The notes: a model not told the origin generated them from the sequence alone. DNA of 45,217 nt from Thermodesulfobacteriota bacterium (GCA_028278025.1 JANQFE010000153.1:1-45217); one strand, 5' to 3'; counted from the stretch's first letter, positions 16,641 through 25,096 are shown. Made by a program: numbers and translations.

Positions 16641-17663
16641 TCAAATGTTTTTTCCGAGTTGTCCGCATGCTGCGGCAATATCGCTGCCTTTGCTTCTTCT
16701 GATGGGTGCTGTAAAGTGCCGACTATGCAATACTGCTTGAAATTCCAGCACTGCTTTTTCATCGGGTTTCTGCATAGCTGTTGCCGCATGTTCATTAAAG
16801 GGGATCAGGTTTATCTTGCAGGGAATATTGCTTAAAAGTTTACCAAGTGCTCGGGCATGCTCAGGAGCGTCATTTACATTCTTTATGAGAATGTATTCAA
16901 ATGTTATTCTTTTTCGGGAAGGCAGGGGGAATTGTCTGGCGGCTTTAATCAGTTCCCTTACAGGAAATTTTTTGTTTATCGGCATTAAGTAATTCCTGAT
17001 CCTATCATTGGGGGCATTTAACGATATTGCCAGATTCACCGGTAATTCCTGCCCCAACCTTTTCATCTGAGGGATCAGCCCGGCAGTGGAAACTGTTATT
17101 TTTCTATGCGAAAAATCAAGGCCCCAGGGGCATTGCAGGATACGAATACTTTTTACTGTATTTGTGTAGTTTGCAAGGGGTTCCCCCATGCCCATAAAAA
17201 CAAGGTTAGGGAGTTTGGAGGTAATATTCTCTTCCTGCAGCACAGCACTCACTTGGTTTACAATTTCAGATGTTGACAAATTTCTGATAAGACCTCTGCG
17301 CCCGGTGAAACAGAAACGACACCGGACAGGGCAGCCGATTTGAGTTGATATGCACAGGGTCTGATGGTTTTGTTCCTGCATAAGAACGGTCTCTATCCCG
17401 TATCCATCCTTTGTCATAAAAAGAAATTTTTTTGAACCGTCGCCGGAAATGTCTATTCGTTGAGGCAACAGGCGGCTTATGCAGGCTATAGATTTGAGTC
17501 TTTGACGAGCCCCTTTTGAGATGTTTGTCAGTTGGTCCATCTCACGGACATGCTTTTGAAAAATCCATTGATATATCTGACGTGCCCTGAAAGGTTCCAA
17601 GCCAAGCTGTTTGGCCAGTGCCGTAATCTCTTCAAAGGTAAGATTTTTTAGGTCGATTTGCAT
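16641..17663 (-). CDS. rlmN: Dual-specificity rRNA/tRNA A2503/A37 methyltransferase RlmN
   Basis: 340 aa, normal length for this radical SAM enzyme that makes 2-methyladenosine in 23S rRNA and some tRNAs. The cluster cysteines are C111, C115 and C118 (GCPVRCRFC). The two mechanistic cysteines are kept: C104 in TLCIST, and C333 near the C-terminus in DIAAACGQL. Also visible are the VFMGMGEPLANY glycine motif, the SLNAPNDRIRNYLMPINKKFP segment and YILIKNVND. It is divergent from the TraR/DksA gene. Confidence 0.97.
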   Translation of the reverse strand: MQIDLKNLTFEEITALAKQLGLEPFRARQIYQWIFQKHVREMDQLTNISKGARQRLKSIACISRLLPQRIDISGDGSKKFLFMTKDGYGIETVLMQEQNHQTLCISTQIGCPVRCRFCFTGRRGLIRNLSTSEIVNQVSAVLQEENITSKLPNLVFMGMGEPLANYTNTVKSIRILQCPWGLDFSHRKITVSTAGLIPQMKRLGQELPVNLAISLNAPNDRIRNYLMPINKKFPVRELIKAARQFPLPSRKRITFEYILIKNVNDAPEHARALGKLLSNIPCKINLIPFNEHAATAMQKPDEKAVLEFQAVLHSRHFTAPIRRSKGSDIAAACGQLGKNI

Positions 17664-17767
17664 CTTTTTGTTAAAGGTTTTTGTTTATAAAATCCGAAGA
17701 GCGTATAGTAAATTATAGGGATATTGTAAAAAAAAACAAGTAATATCAAAGGGATAATATTTTTTTA

Positions 17768-17796
17768 TTGACAAAATTATGTATTAGGATTATACA
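17768..17796 (+). promoter_or_regulatory. Sigma-70-like promoter of the TraR/DksA gene
   Basis: TTGACA (17768-17773), a 17-bp spacer and TATACA (17791-17796) make a near-consensus promoter 42 bases before the ATG at 17838. Confidence 0.7.
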
Positions 17797-17837
17797 TCAC
17801 CTTCATTTCAGGACACTATTCAGGGGGAAGAAATGCT

Positions 17838-18260
17838 ATGAAAGGAACTGTATTACTGAAAAAACAGCTGCTTAAAATGAGAGAAGAGCTTTTAGAGGGC
17901 ATGGATGCAAGTATAAAAACCGCAAGGAGTACCCCTGAAAGAGATGTAGGCGATTTTTATGATGATGTTGATATAGAAAAAGACCGGCAAATGATGCATA
18001 TGCTTACCGAGAGAGAGCAGGCCAAGCTCAAGTCAATAGATGATGCCCTTGAAAAAATAGAGGATGAAACCTATGGTGCCTGTGAAGAATGTGGCGAGGA
18101 TATAGGTAAAAAACGCCTTAAAGTTATACCATTTGCAAGATATTGTATCAGGTGTCAGTCTGAACTGGAGAAACGCTTAGCATCTAACAGGGAATCCGCT
18201 GAAGAAAATTTAATCTATAAAAGTGTTTCATTAAATGATATTGAATCCAGTGATGAATAG
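17838..18260 (+). CDS. TraR/DksA-family zinc-finger transcription regulator
   Basis: 140 aa. A helical coiled-coil N-terminal region is followed by a C4 zinc finger with C82, C85, C103 and C106 (YGACEECGEDIGKKRL, then RYCIRCQ). DksA relatives enter the secondary channel of RNA polymerase and, often with ppGpp, adjust promoter choice. The tip of the coiled coil carries DVDIEKDRQ, different from the DxxDxA of true DksA, so it may be a YocK/TraR-like relative. GGGGGAAG precedes the start. It is a single-gene unit with its own promoter and terminator. Confidence 0.9.
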   Translation: MKGTVLLKKQLLKMREELLEGMDASIKTARSTPERDVGDFYDDVDIEKDRQMMHMLTEREQAKLKSIDDALEKIEDETYGACEECGEDIGKKRLKVIPFARYCIRCQSELEKRLASNRESAEENLIYKSVSLNDIESSDE

Positions 18261-18433
18261 CTCTGGAAAGGTAGTCCTGGCTCTTGTGTTGTATCGCGGT
18301 CATAAAAAGTATATAGATTGGCCTGCCAGAAGTCTTTTAACTGACTATAAATTATAATGTATTTTGGCATACCGCCGTTGTATATTCGGATATATATATA
18401 GGAAAGAGTGTTGCTCTTTAGTATTACCCCCTT

Positions 18434-18470
18434 GCCCCTGGTTGGCTGCCCCTCACCAGGGGGATTTTTT
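18434..18470 (+). terminator. Intrinsic terminator downstream of the TraR/DksA gene
   Basis: CCCCTGGT (18435-18442) pairs with ACCAGGGG (18455-18462) and is followed, after GA, by seven T. It lies 175 bases after the stop codon. The bases between the stop and this hairpin show no other feature. Confidence 0.8.
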
Positions 18471-18554
18471 TATTGAATAGTACGGTACGGCCAGCTAAAA
18501 AAACAGCAAACCAGCTGCAGTGTCAGCCAGAGGTCGAATCCCAACCAGGGGATT

Positions 18555-18730
18555 TAGAGCATTTCACAAAAAAGGGTAGCCTCACGGTTGAGGCTGCAAC
18601 GGCTGATGCGGTTCGACCGCCTGCGACTATGTGCTCGCTGGAATATCCGGAAGTTACTATATCGTCCATTGCTCTTACCACATCAGCCGTTGCAGTGCAT
18701 AAGGGTTATAGAAAAAAGGGAAATGCTCTA
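18555..18730. repeat. Structured repeat, family copy 2 (type A)
   Basis: A 176-bp element with perfect 11-bp terminal inverted repeats (TAGAGCATTTC left, GAAATGCTCTA right). It has an inner hairpin GCCTCACGGTTGAGGC (18579-18594) and a stem of about 18 bp between 18594-18612 and 18677-18695, which is close to perfect. In that stem an A-T pair of copy 1 is a C-G pair here, so base pairing is kept by a double change. The centre carries TATGTGCTCGCTGGAAT. It has no coding capacity. Confidence 0.85.
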
Positions 18731-18769
18731 GGCTGAACAGGAGCGGTGTGCGCACAAACAGCTTTTTTG

Positions 18770-18798
18770 TTGACATGCAACCGCGCCAGTCCTATACT
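18770..18798 (+). promoter_or_regulatory. Sigma-70-like promoter of the glycosyltransferase gene
   Basis: TTGACA (18770-18775), a 17-bp spacer and TATACT (18793-18798), 40 bases after repeat copy 2. Transcription from about 18805 excludes the in-frame TTG at 18798 as a start and supports the ATG at 18831. Confidence 0.7.
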
Positions 18799-18830
18799 TG
18801 CTCAACACTAAAGCGAGTTCTTATCAAACC

Positions 18831-20540
18831 ATGTCTCCCAAGGGTCGCAACATACTATTCTTTGTGACATGTGTGCTTCTTGTGATTTGCTTTGTGTACC
18901 AGTGCATCGAACCAGTGCTCGACAACTCTTTATGCAATGACGAGGCAAAGCATATTGTCACAGGTTGGTGGCTTGCCAAGCACGGAGAAGCGTGCCTTGG
19001 TATTGACAACTCCCCTCTCACGATCCTCTTTGCCCTGCCCTCGCTCCATACTGACCTCAAGCTTCCTCCGCAGATCAAGATGGGTTCTAATGCGCACCTG
19101 GCGGGTGTGACGCTGATCTATCGGGCCGAGAACCCGGAAGCAATTCTCGTGCGAGCCCGCGCTGTGATGGTCGTACTGGGAAGCATTACAGTCATCCTTG
19201 CTGCACTTCTTTCGGGTCGTTTCTTTGGGTGGGCAGGCGCACTTCTTACACTTAGCATGCTTACTTTTGACCCCAATATGATTGCCCATTTCACTCTGGC
19301 AAGTACGGACGCACTTCTCACCTGTGCATCGGTGCTTTTTCTCTTGAGCTTGGACTGGTGCTTGCGCAAGGCATCGCTTGTGCGCGCATTGTGCGTTGGT
19401 TTGTGCATGGGCATTGCCATCCTCTCCAAGTACACCGCTCTCCTCCTGTGCCCTGCCACGCTGCTGATCACTCCACTGTACTACACGTACATTAAGAACA
19501 AACCCTTCTCCTTTTGGTGCAAGAGCATTGGTCTCTATGCAGCATCCACAATCCTTGTAATCTGGGCAGGATATGGGTTTCACACCAGCAGCTCCCTGCC
19601 GTTTTTCACCTTCCCTGGCTTTGTTCAAGGCTTGGAGCAGGCCCGCAGCTATGCCACAGGCGGTATGGTGAGCTTCTTCTGCGGTCAGGTGGGAACATCA
19701 TGGCCCCAGTACTATGTAGTTGCCTTTCTACTCAAAACGCCGATTCCCATTGTGCTGTTCTGGATTGCGGCCTGGATTGCAGCCGTCTGCTTCGTGCGCA
19801 CACGTGCGCAGTTACATCTCCTGAGTTGTCTGGCATTGGCATTGATCTTCTTTGCCGTATGCTTGACAGCCAAACTCAACATCGGTATTCGTCACATGCT
19901 GCCTGCCTATCCTTTGATGGCCGCCTTCTGCGGCATTATTATGCATCCAAACGTGATCCCCGCATCCATTGGACGTACTGTGAAGATCATTGCTGCGGTC
20001 ATGTGTTTCTGGCTGGCAGCCGAAGCGATCAGCATTCACCCCGTGCACCTCTCCTACTTCAATCAGATCGCACAAGGACCCAAGGGTGGGGTTCAGTATC
20101 TGGGCGACTCCAACCTGGACTGGGGGCAGGACCTGAAGCGTTTGAAGCAAACCATGAATCGCCTCAACATCAACGAAGTAATTCTTGCTTACGTGGGCAA
20201 CACTGCTCCTGAATATTATGGCATTCAGTATCAGTACCTGCCGGTCATGTTCTATGGCTCCACGCACAATAACTATGTGGTCGATTCTTCGCAGGAGATT
20301 CTGGCGATCAGCACCAATAATCTGCAGGGCACACTGTACCGCATTCCCGAACCTTTTGCCTGGCTCAGGAAACGTGAACCTGTGGCACGGGCAGGGTGGA
20401 GCATTCTACTCTATGACATTACGGGTGACGCGGAAGCCCATGCACAACTTGCCAAGATATACACAGCTTATGGACTACAGGAGCTTGCACAGAAGGAGCA
20501 GGCAAAGAGTCTGCTACGCGGACTCTCTCGCAACTCTTAA
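18831..20540 (+). CDS. PMT/GT39-like integral membrane glycosyltransferase
   Basis: 569 aa with some ten to twelve predicted membrane helices. The GT-C acidic motif lies in the first periplasmic loop (LCNDEAKHIVTGWWLAKHGE). The later motifs GIAILSKYTALLL, NIGIRHMLPAYPL and GDSNLDWGQDLKRLK fit the dolichyl/polyprenyl-phosphate mannosyltransferase-like superfamily, which moves a sugar from a lipid carrier to a protein or lipid outside the membrane. A C-terminal soluble tail of about 120 residues follows. The ATG at 18831 is preferred because an upstream in-frame TTG overlaps the -10 box. Base composition looks richer in G+C than the neighbouring genes, and repeat copy 2 lies just upstream, so horizontal gain is possible. 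Substrate unknown. Confidence 0.82.
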   Translation: MSPKGRNILFFVTCVLLVICFVYQCIEPVLDNSLCNDEAKHIVTGWWLAKHGEACLGIDNSPLTILFALPSLHTDLKLPPQIKMGSNAHLAGVTLIYRAENPEAILVRARAVMVVLGSITVILAALLSGRFFGWAGALLTLSMLTFDPNMIAHFTLASTDALLTCASVLFLLSLDWCLRKASLVRALCVGLCMGIAILSKYTALLLCPATLLITPLYYTYIKNKPFSFWCKSIGLYAASTILVIWAGYGFHTSSSLPFFTFPGFVQGLEQARSYATGGMVSFFCGQVGTSWPQYYVVAFLLKTPIPIVLFWIAAWIAAVCFVRTRAQLHLLSCLALALIFFAVCLTAKLNIGIRHMLPAYPLMAAFCGIIMHPNVIPASIGRTVKIIAAVMCFWLAAEAISIHPVHLSYFNQIAQGPKGGVQYLGDSNLDWGQDLKRLKQTMNRLNINEVILAYVGNTAPEYYGIQYQYLPVMFYGSTHNNYVVDSSQEILAISTNNLQGTLYRIPEPFAWLRKREPVARAGWSILLYDITGDAEAHAQLAKIYTAYGLQELAQKEQAKSLLRGLSRNS

Positions 20541-20653
20541 ATTTTGCCTGCACAAAAAATTTTTTATGGCATCTGGGGCGGCTGCAAAGAAAGCTGCAAA
20601 AAAAAGATAAGGCCCCTGCGTGTTCAACCTCAAAGCTCTCACTTTACATTTCT

Positions 20654-20682
20654 TTGAAAAATTGATACGTTTTAATTATAAA
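20654..20682 (+). promoter_or_regulatory. Sigma-70-like promoter of the DUF3634-like gene
   Basis: TTGAAA (20654-20659), a 17-bp spacer and TATAAA (20677-20682), 29 bases before the ATG at 20712. Confidence 0.5.
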
Positions 20683-20711
20683 GTCTTTTGACAACAGAGT
20701 ACTATGAGCAT

Positions 20712-20978
20712 ATGAAAAAGCTGATTGAGTTTGCACGTGCTTTTGTAACTCCCGCAGTATTTATTGTAGATATTGCACATGGACAGGCTTCTGTATGCAA
20801 GGGCATGGTGCCCGGGAATTTCATTGCAGACTGTACAGCTATTGCACAGAATCAGGGGATCAAAACAGGAAAGCTATATGGAATTAAAAAAACATATGGC
20901 ATCAGTTTAGAATTCTCACACTCCATTCCCGAATCAAGCCAGCAAAGTTTCCGCAATGCCTGGAACATGTACAGATAG
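20712..20978 (+). CDS. DUF3634-like small protein
   Basis: 88 aa starting MKKLIEFARAF. A short hydrophobic stretch (VTPAVFIVDIA) is followed by a compact domain with VCKGMVPGNFIADCTAIA, GKLYGIKK and ISLEFSHSIPESSQQSFRNAW. The GxVP...F...C and FS.xIP..xQQ.xRN pattern resembles the DUF3634 family of small proteins of unknown function; this match is from memory. An in-frame TTG at 20688 would add eight residues but lies at the expected transcription start, so I reject it. No strong ribosome binding site is seen. Confidence 0.6.
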   Translation: MKKLIEFARAFVTPAVFIVDIAHGQASVCKGMVPGNFIADCTAIAQNQGIKTGKLYGIKKTYGISLEFSHSIPESSQQSFRNAWNMYR

Positions 20979-21059
20979 TAACCACAGAGATAACATTCAT
21001 TGAAATAAAGTTTTATAGACGTAATGAACTCCCGTCTGGCAAGGGCACAAAGCCTGAAA

Positions 21060-21836
21060 ATGAAAAAAACTGTATTGTTGACAGTAGTGATCTTTTTGGT
21101 GATCACTGCCGGAGAGGCGGCAGAGCTGCGTAGAAAGTACTATCCGAATGGTACTGTAATGGGTGAGGGTACTTTTATTAACGGCAAACAACAAGGTATA
21201 ACAAGGATATATGATGCAGACGGTACGTTAATGGAAGAACAGGCATTTGCCAATGGCAAACAGGAGGGCATAACACAGGCATTTTATAAAAATGGCGCTT
21301 TAATGGAAGAGCAAAATTTTAAAGATGGCAAACGAGAGGGTCTAACCAGAGTCTATTATGAGAATGGTTCATTAAAAGAAGAGCGCTATTATGAAAACGG
21401 GCTGCAGGAAAAAATCAGCAGAATATATCGTCTGAATGGCGCACTACTGGAAGAACAAGCCTTTAAAAAAGGCCAGAAGGACGGATTAACCAAAACATAT
21501 TTTGAAAGCGGAGCGCTTAAGGCTGAACAGTTCTTGAAAAAGGGGAAAAGGGTAGGGCTGAGTAAAATATATTATGAAAGTGGAGCTGTACAAGAAGAGC
21601 AGCAATTTAGAAATGACACCCAGCAGGGCATAACCAGAATATATTATCAAGATGGAGCGCTTAAGGCTGAACAAAATTTTGTGAACGGTCAAAAAGAAGG
21701 GATTAGTAAACTCTATTATGAAACGGGTATCTTGCAATACATAGATACCTATAGAAACGGAAAGCTTGTTAACCGCAAGGCATATACCCGCAAGGGCAGT
21801 TTTGAATTTTCACAGGATTATCAGCCTGAGGAATAA
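21060..21836 (+). CDS. Exported MORN-2 (YwqK-like) repeat protein
   Basis: 258 aa. The signal peptide is MKKTVLLTVVIFLVITAGEA. The rest is about nine tandem 23-residue repeats of the form YYENGSLKEERYYENGLQEG: MORN_2 repeats as found in proteins labelled YwqK antitoxin. Such repeats form an extended beta sheet and usually bind membranes or proteins; no toxin gene lies beside this one, so the antitoxin label should not be carried over. An upstream in-frame ATG at 21024 would add twelve residues before the signal peptide. It ends two bases from the convergent zinc-ribbon gene. Confidence 0.82.
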   Translation: MKKTVLLTVVIFLVITAGEAAELRRKYYPNGTVMGEGTFINGKQQGITRIYDADGTLMEEQAFANGKQEGITQAFYKNGALMEEQNFKDGKREGLTRVYYENGSLKEERYYENGLQEKISRIYRLNGALLEEQAFKKGQKDGLTKTYFESGALKAEQFLKKGKRVGLSKIYYESGAVQEEQQFRNDTQQGITRIYYQDGALKAEQNFVNGQKEGISKLYYETGILQYIDTYRNGKLVNRKAYTRKGSFEFSQDYQPEE

Positions 21837-21838
21837 CA

Positions 21839-22189
21839 TCACAGTTCCTGCTGCAGAGGTAAGCACACCTTTATTCTTCTTGAAGCAATACTAATCACAT
21901 CAGCCGTGTATAAAGTATCCGGCCGGATGCAGCTAGGCACGGCATGGCCCCAGCCGCGAACCGGTTCCACTTCCATCAAATTCTCTAAAAGGGCTTCATT
22001 TTGCCTCCAGGTCTTTTCGGTCTCCTGGCGCCAATCCGGAAATATATTACTGCCGCCATACCATTTGACCCCGTGTTTTTTACACACAAACCAGTGATCA
22101 CGTCCAATATTAAGATAGCCGTTATTGCGCCTGCATTTGGGGCAGTCGCCAAAATAATTGGGTGCGGGCAGCTTAATAACGTTGTTCAT
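21839..22189 (-). CDS. Small zinc-ribbon protein, unknown function
   Basis: 116 aa. A Cys pair CPKC (residues 16-19) and a later FVCKKHG form a probable zinc ribbon. WYGGSNIFPDWRQETEKTWRQNEALLENLMEVEPV follows in two parts: an aromatic WYGGSNIF strand and a helix with regular Trp and Glu. Similar CPxC...C..HG..W proteins of unknown role occur in several anaerobes, by recollection. The C-terminal 40 residues look unrelated to that core. It has no signal peptide. Divergent from the acidic membrane-protein gene; the shared 180-base spacer is very AT-rich. Confidence 0.65.
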   Translation of the reverse strand: MNNVIKLPAPNYFGDCPKCRRNNGYLNIGRDHWFVCKKHGVKWYGGSNIFPDWRQETEKTWRQNEALLENLMEVEPVRGWGHAVPSCIRPDTLYTADVISIASRRIKVCLPLQQEL

Positions 22190-22369
22190 AATGATTTATA
22201 TTGTTCTTTAAAAAGTTTATATAAAAATACTATATATTGTGGCTAGCCAAACAATATTTACCATATATTGTATATCGTGCCCGGCATAGATAACTTAAAA
22301 AAAAACCACTTTTTTTCACAGCAGGTATATACCTAATCTGAACTTTATGTATCAGGGTCAAATTCCGAT

Positions 22370-25096
22370 ATGAAAAAACAGGGAGAAATGAATAGTATGA
22401 GTGAAATAAAGCAGGATTCACCTGAAAATATGCCGAATGACCGGGATGATGTTCCCGGTCCTAAAGCCGGGGAATCTAGCCCTGAAGATATAAAAATGTT
22501 CAGTGAGGCCCCAATTGCAGAGGTGCAAACAACTGAACCGCAGGGAAAATCAACAGGCATGTCGGAAAATGCAGATGTTGATATGGATCAATCCGAAATT
22601 GATCAGTTGTTAGGAGCAGTATCCGATGGGGATAGTTCAAATAATCCCGAAGGAACTGCTGCGCTGGAGAAAACAAACGAAAGTGACACAGCTGACATGG
22701 ATCAGTCTGAGATTGACCAACTTTTAAAGACTGTTGCTGATGAGGATGTTGAAGATGTTCCTGAGGATATCGGCGAACCTAAAGCAGAAGCTCAGTCTGA
22801 AGAGACAGCAGATAGACCGGAGCCAGCAGAAGAAAAGGAGTCTAAAGCAGAAACAGGGCCTGAAGATTCTGCTGAGAGCACGCTTTCCGGGAAACCGGAT
22901 GCATTGGCCGAGGAACCCCCTGCCGAGAGTATGGTGCCTGCACAGCCGCAGGTACAGGCAGAAGAAAAAGAAGAGCCGTCTGAAAACCGGTCTGAAGAGT
23001 CTGAAGAAACAGCAGCTAAACCGGAGCCAGCAGAAGAAAAGGAGTCTAAAGCAGAAACAGGACCTGAAGATTCTGCTGAGAGCACGCTGTCTGGGAAACC
23101 GGATGCATTGGCCGAAAAACCCCCTACAGAGAGTGCTGCACCTGCAGATCAGCAAGCGCAAACATCTGTTACAAAAGCAGCGCAGCCAGGACAACAGCCG
23201 CAACAGCCTGAAGCCCAGGCTGAAGAAGCCGGCGACACAGTGCAAGAGAAGGAAAGTCAACTAGAACAAGTTGATGCAGCCGGGGCGCAGGAACAAAAGT
23301 CTGAGCAGGCAGATACCCAGCCCGAAGTACAGGCCGCTGCGCCACCGGATAAATCTGAACAGCCGGATGAGCCCGCAGCTTTTATAGATGCCCAATCAAC
23401 CCAATCAACTGACGAAGAAAAACCGGAAGCACAGCTAGAAGCAAAGCCGGGTGCTGCGTCTGCAGTAGGGGCTCAGCAGGCAGATGAGCAGGGATTTTCG
23501 TCAGAAGCAGGACAGGAACAGACAGAGCAACCACAAGATGGTCAGGCAGCCCAGCAGAAGGAAGCTGAGCGTTCGGATGGGCAGAAGCCTGAAGAGCCTT
23601 TAGCAACAGCGGTCGAACCGAAGCTGGCAGCAGAAGAACCGCCTGACCAGAACGCTGCACCTGCACAGCAGCAGGCCCCGGCAGAAAAAAATGAGGAGCC
23701 GCCGGCGCTCGCCCCGGAGGAACCATCCGCAGAAAATGTGGTCCCGGCAGAGGAAGCCGGTGATACGGCAGCACAGCAGGAAACTCAGTCGGAACAGGCC
23801 GAAGAACCCCCTGCCGCAGAAGCAGAACAGAAAGATCCGGAAAAAGCCGAGCAGCAAGAGGCAGATGAACTTTTAAAACAGGAACTGCAAGACTCTCCTG
23901 ATGAAATGGGTGCAGATGAAGACCAAAAAGAAGCTGCAGCTCAGACCGCAGGTGAGCAGGCTGAGGATGAATTTGTCAGTCTGGATGATGCTGAGCCCCC
24001 ACAAGACTCCCAGACTGAGCGGCCGCAGGCCGTAGCCGCAAATGAACCACCTGCAGAGCAGCCAGAAGAAGATGACATGGCAGACTTACCTGAAGAAGAA
24101 GCAAGTAATCTGCTTGGTGAAGAGCTCCAGCCGCAAGCGTCTCTGCAGGAAAATACAGAAGCAGTAACGGCTGAACACCCTCCCCAGCAGCAGGATGCTG
24201 AACCGGGCAAGAAACGACCTGAGGAAGAGTTTAAAGAACCACAGCAGCAATTACTGCAACAAAAAGTACTAAATGTTATAAAGAACAATCTACTGAACAC
24301 AATACCTGATGCTAAGAACAAAATCGCACAGCTGGTACCGAAACAGAAACTGCCGCAGTTTAAAATTATGCATCCCAAACAGCTTTTGAGCGGCATAAAC
24401 TTTAAAAAAGTTGCTGTGGTATGTGCAGGCGTTGGTTTTATCTTTGTTGTCGGTATTGCCGGTGTCAGCCTGCTGAGCAAATCCGATCCGCTGGAAGTTC
24501 AGCTGGTAAAAATGTCTGATAAGAAGTTGCTTGAATTTCAACAGAAGCTCGAACTGAAGCACAATGCAAAAGATTATCCCGTAAACAAACAGGTGCTCAA
24601 AGGAGAGCTTGTACGCAGAGTCGCGCTCTACTCGGACCAGTACTGGCAGCACATAAAGCCGCAGTATCTCAAAATCAGTACGATTTCTGATGAGTTGCTG
24701 CAGCAGGAGTGGCAAAGGCTTATCAGGCAGTATAAAAGCATGCTTGATACCATGGCTATTCTGATTGAGGAAGAAATCCGCTATTTTGGCAGTGCTGAAA
24801 TGAGACCGTCCGGTTCCTTGGTCCTCTCTGACAGGTTGGTTATTGAAGGCAGGCACAGGACCATAAGGAGTATATCACCTAAAGAACACAGATTTTTCAG
24901 GCTGGACAAAATATCCAAGATTCCGGCAACAGACTGGATGTATGTACGCTGCAGGGTCCTGAGAGATAAAGAATCACTGACTGTGTTTGAAGATGAAAAC
25001 GACAGCGCGTATAAGGAATGCCGGAATGCCTTCCAGGAAAAATTGCAATCCGAACAGGCATTGCAGACCGCCCGGGCAATACTTCACAAAATGTAA
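22370..25096 (+). CDS. Large acidic repetitive membrane protein with two FliM-like EIDxLL motifs
   Basis: 908 aa, not recognised as a whole. Residues 1-640 are low-complexity, rich in Glu, Ala, Gln and Pro, and strongly acidic. Two copies of DQSEIDQLL lie at 73-81 and 111-119; they match the LSQxEIDxLL motif at the N-terminus of FliM, which binds phosphorylated CheY. Residues after that include a 34-35-residue duplication. A basic, Gln-rich segment (about 620-675) precedes one membrane helix at about 679-703 (VAVVCAGVGFIFVVGIAGVSLL). The last 205 residues form an unrecognised folded domain with Tyr/Trp-rich helices and a short beta region (SGSLVLSDRLVIEGRH). The predicted topology is acidic part in the cytoplasm, C-terminal domain outside. 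Alternative in-frame starts are ATG 22388 and 22397, the latter with GGGAGA upstream. Confidence 0.75.
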   Translation: MKKQGEMNSMSEIKQDSPENMPNDRDDVPGPKAGESSPEDIKMFSEAPIAEVQTTEPQGKSTGMSENADVDMDQSEIDQLLGAVSDGDSSNNPEGTAALEKTNESDTADMDQSEIDQLLKTVADEDVEDVPEDIGEPKAEAQSEETADRPEPAEEKESKAETGPEDSAESTLSGKPDALAEEPPAESMVPAQPQVQAEEKEEPSENRSEESEETAAKPEPAEEKESKAETGPEDSAESTLSGKPDALAEKPPTESAAPADQQAQTSVTKAAQPGQQPQQPEAQAEEAGDTVQEKESQLEQVDAAGAQEQKSEQADTQPEVQAAAPPDKSEQPDEPAAFIDAQSTQSTDEEKPEAQLEAKPGAASAVGAQQADEQGFSSEAGQEQTEQPQDGQAAQQKEAERSDGQKPEEPLATAVEPKLAAEEPPDQNAAPAQQQAPAEKNEEPPALAPEEPSAENVVPAEEAGDTAAQQETQSEQAEEPPAAEAEQKDPEKAEQQEADELLKQELQDSPDEMGADEDQKEAAAQTAGEQAEDEFVSLDDAEPPQDSQTERPQAVAANEPPAEQPEEDDMADLPEEEASNLLGEELQPQASLQENTEAVTAEHPPQQQDAEPGKKRPEEEFKEPQQQLLQQKVLNVIKNNLLNTIPDAKNKIAQLVPKQKLPQFKIMHPKQLLSGINFKKVAVVCAGVGFIFVVGIAGVSLLSKSDPLEVQLVKMSDKKLLEFQQKLELKHNAKDYPVNKQVLKGELVRRVALYSDQYWQHIKPQYLKISTISDELLQQEWQRLIRQYKSMLDTMAILIEEEIRYFGSAEMRPSGSLVLSDRLVIEGRHRTIRSISPKEHRFFRLDKISKIPATDWMYVRCRVLRDKESLTVFEDENDSAYKECRNAFQEKLQSEQALQTARAILHKM
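22817..22920 (+). repeat. 104-bp intragenic direct repeat, copy 1
   Basis: The first copy of a duplication in the acidic gene, encoding PEPAEEKESKAETGPEDSAE and onward. It is 204 bases from copy 2 start to start, a multiple of three, so the frame is kept. Only five of 104 bases differ, which points to a recent duplication or gene conversion. Confidence 0.9.
23021..23124 (+). repeat. 104-bp intragenic direct repeat, copy 2
   Basis: The second copy of the duplication at 22817-22920, with five substitutions. One changes the end from AEEPP to AEKPP. Confidence 0.9.

Noticed and set aside
18505..18560. Possible tRNA 3' half (GAGGTCGAATCCC resembles a T loop)
   Set aside because: No matching D arm, anticodon arm or acceptor stem can be formed around it. 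I treat it as chance or a decayed remnant.
5648..18730. CRISPR array as an explanation for the dispersed repeats
   Set aside because: The repeats are about 180 bp, far apart, palindromic and without regular spacers; no cas gene is present.
18930..20267. Long open frames on both strands within the glycosyltransferase gene (18930-19628 minus, 19514-20212 plus, 19812-20267 minus)
   Set aside because: They are shadows of the 569-aa membrane protein, whose hydrophobic helices and promoter are clear. The products are Cys/His-rich nonsense without motifs.
21060..21836. Antitoxin of a YwqK-type toxin-antitoxin pair
   Set aside because: The label comes only from MORN-2 repeats. The protein has a signal peptide and no toxin neighbour.
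22724..24480. Long frames inside the acidic gene on both strands
   Set aside because: Low-complexity coding DNA opens all frames; the products are mono-tonous Arg/Leu/Phe/Ser runs.
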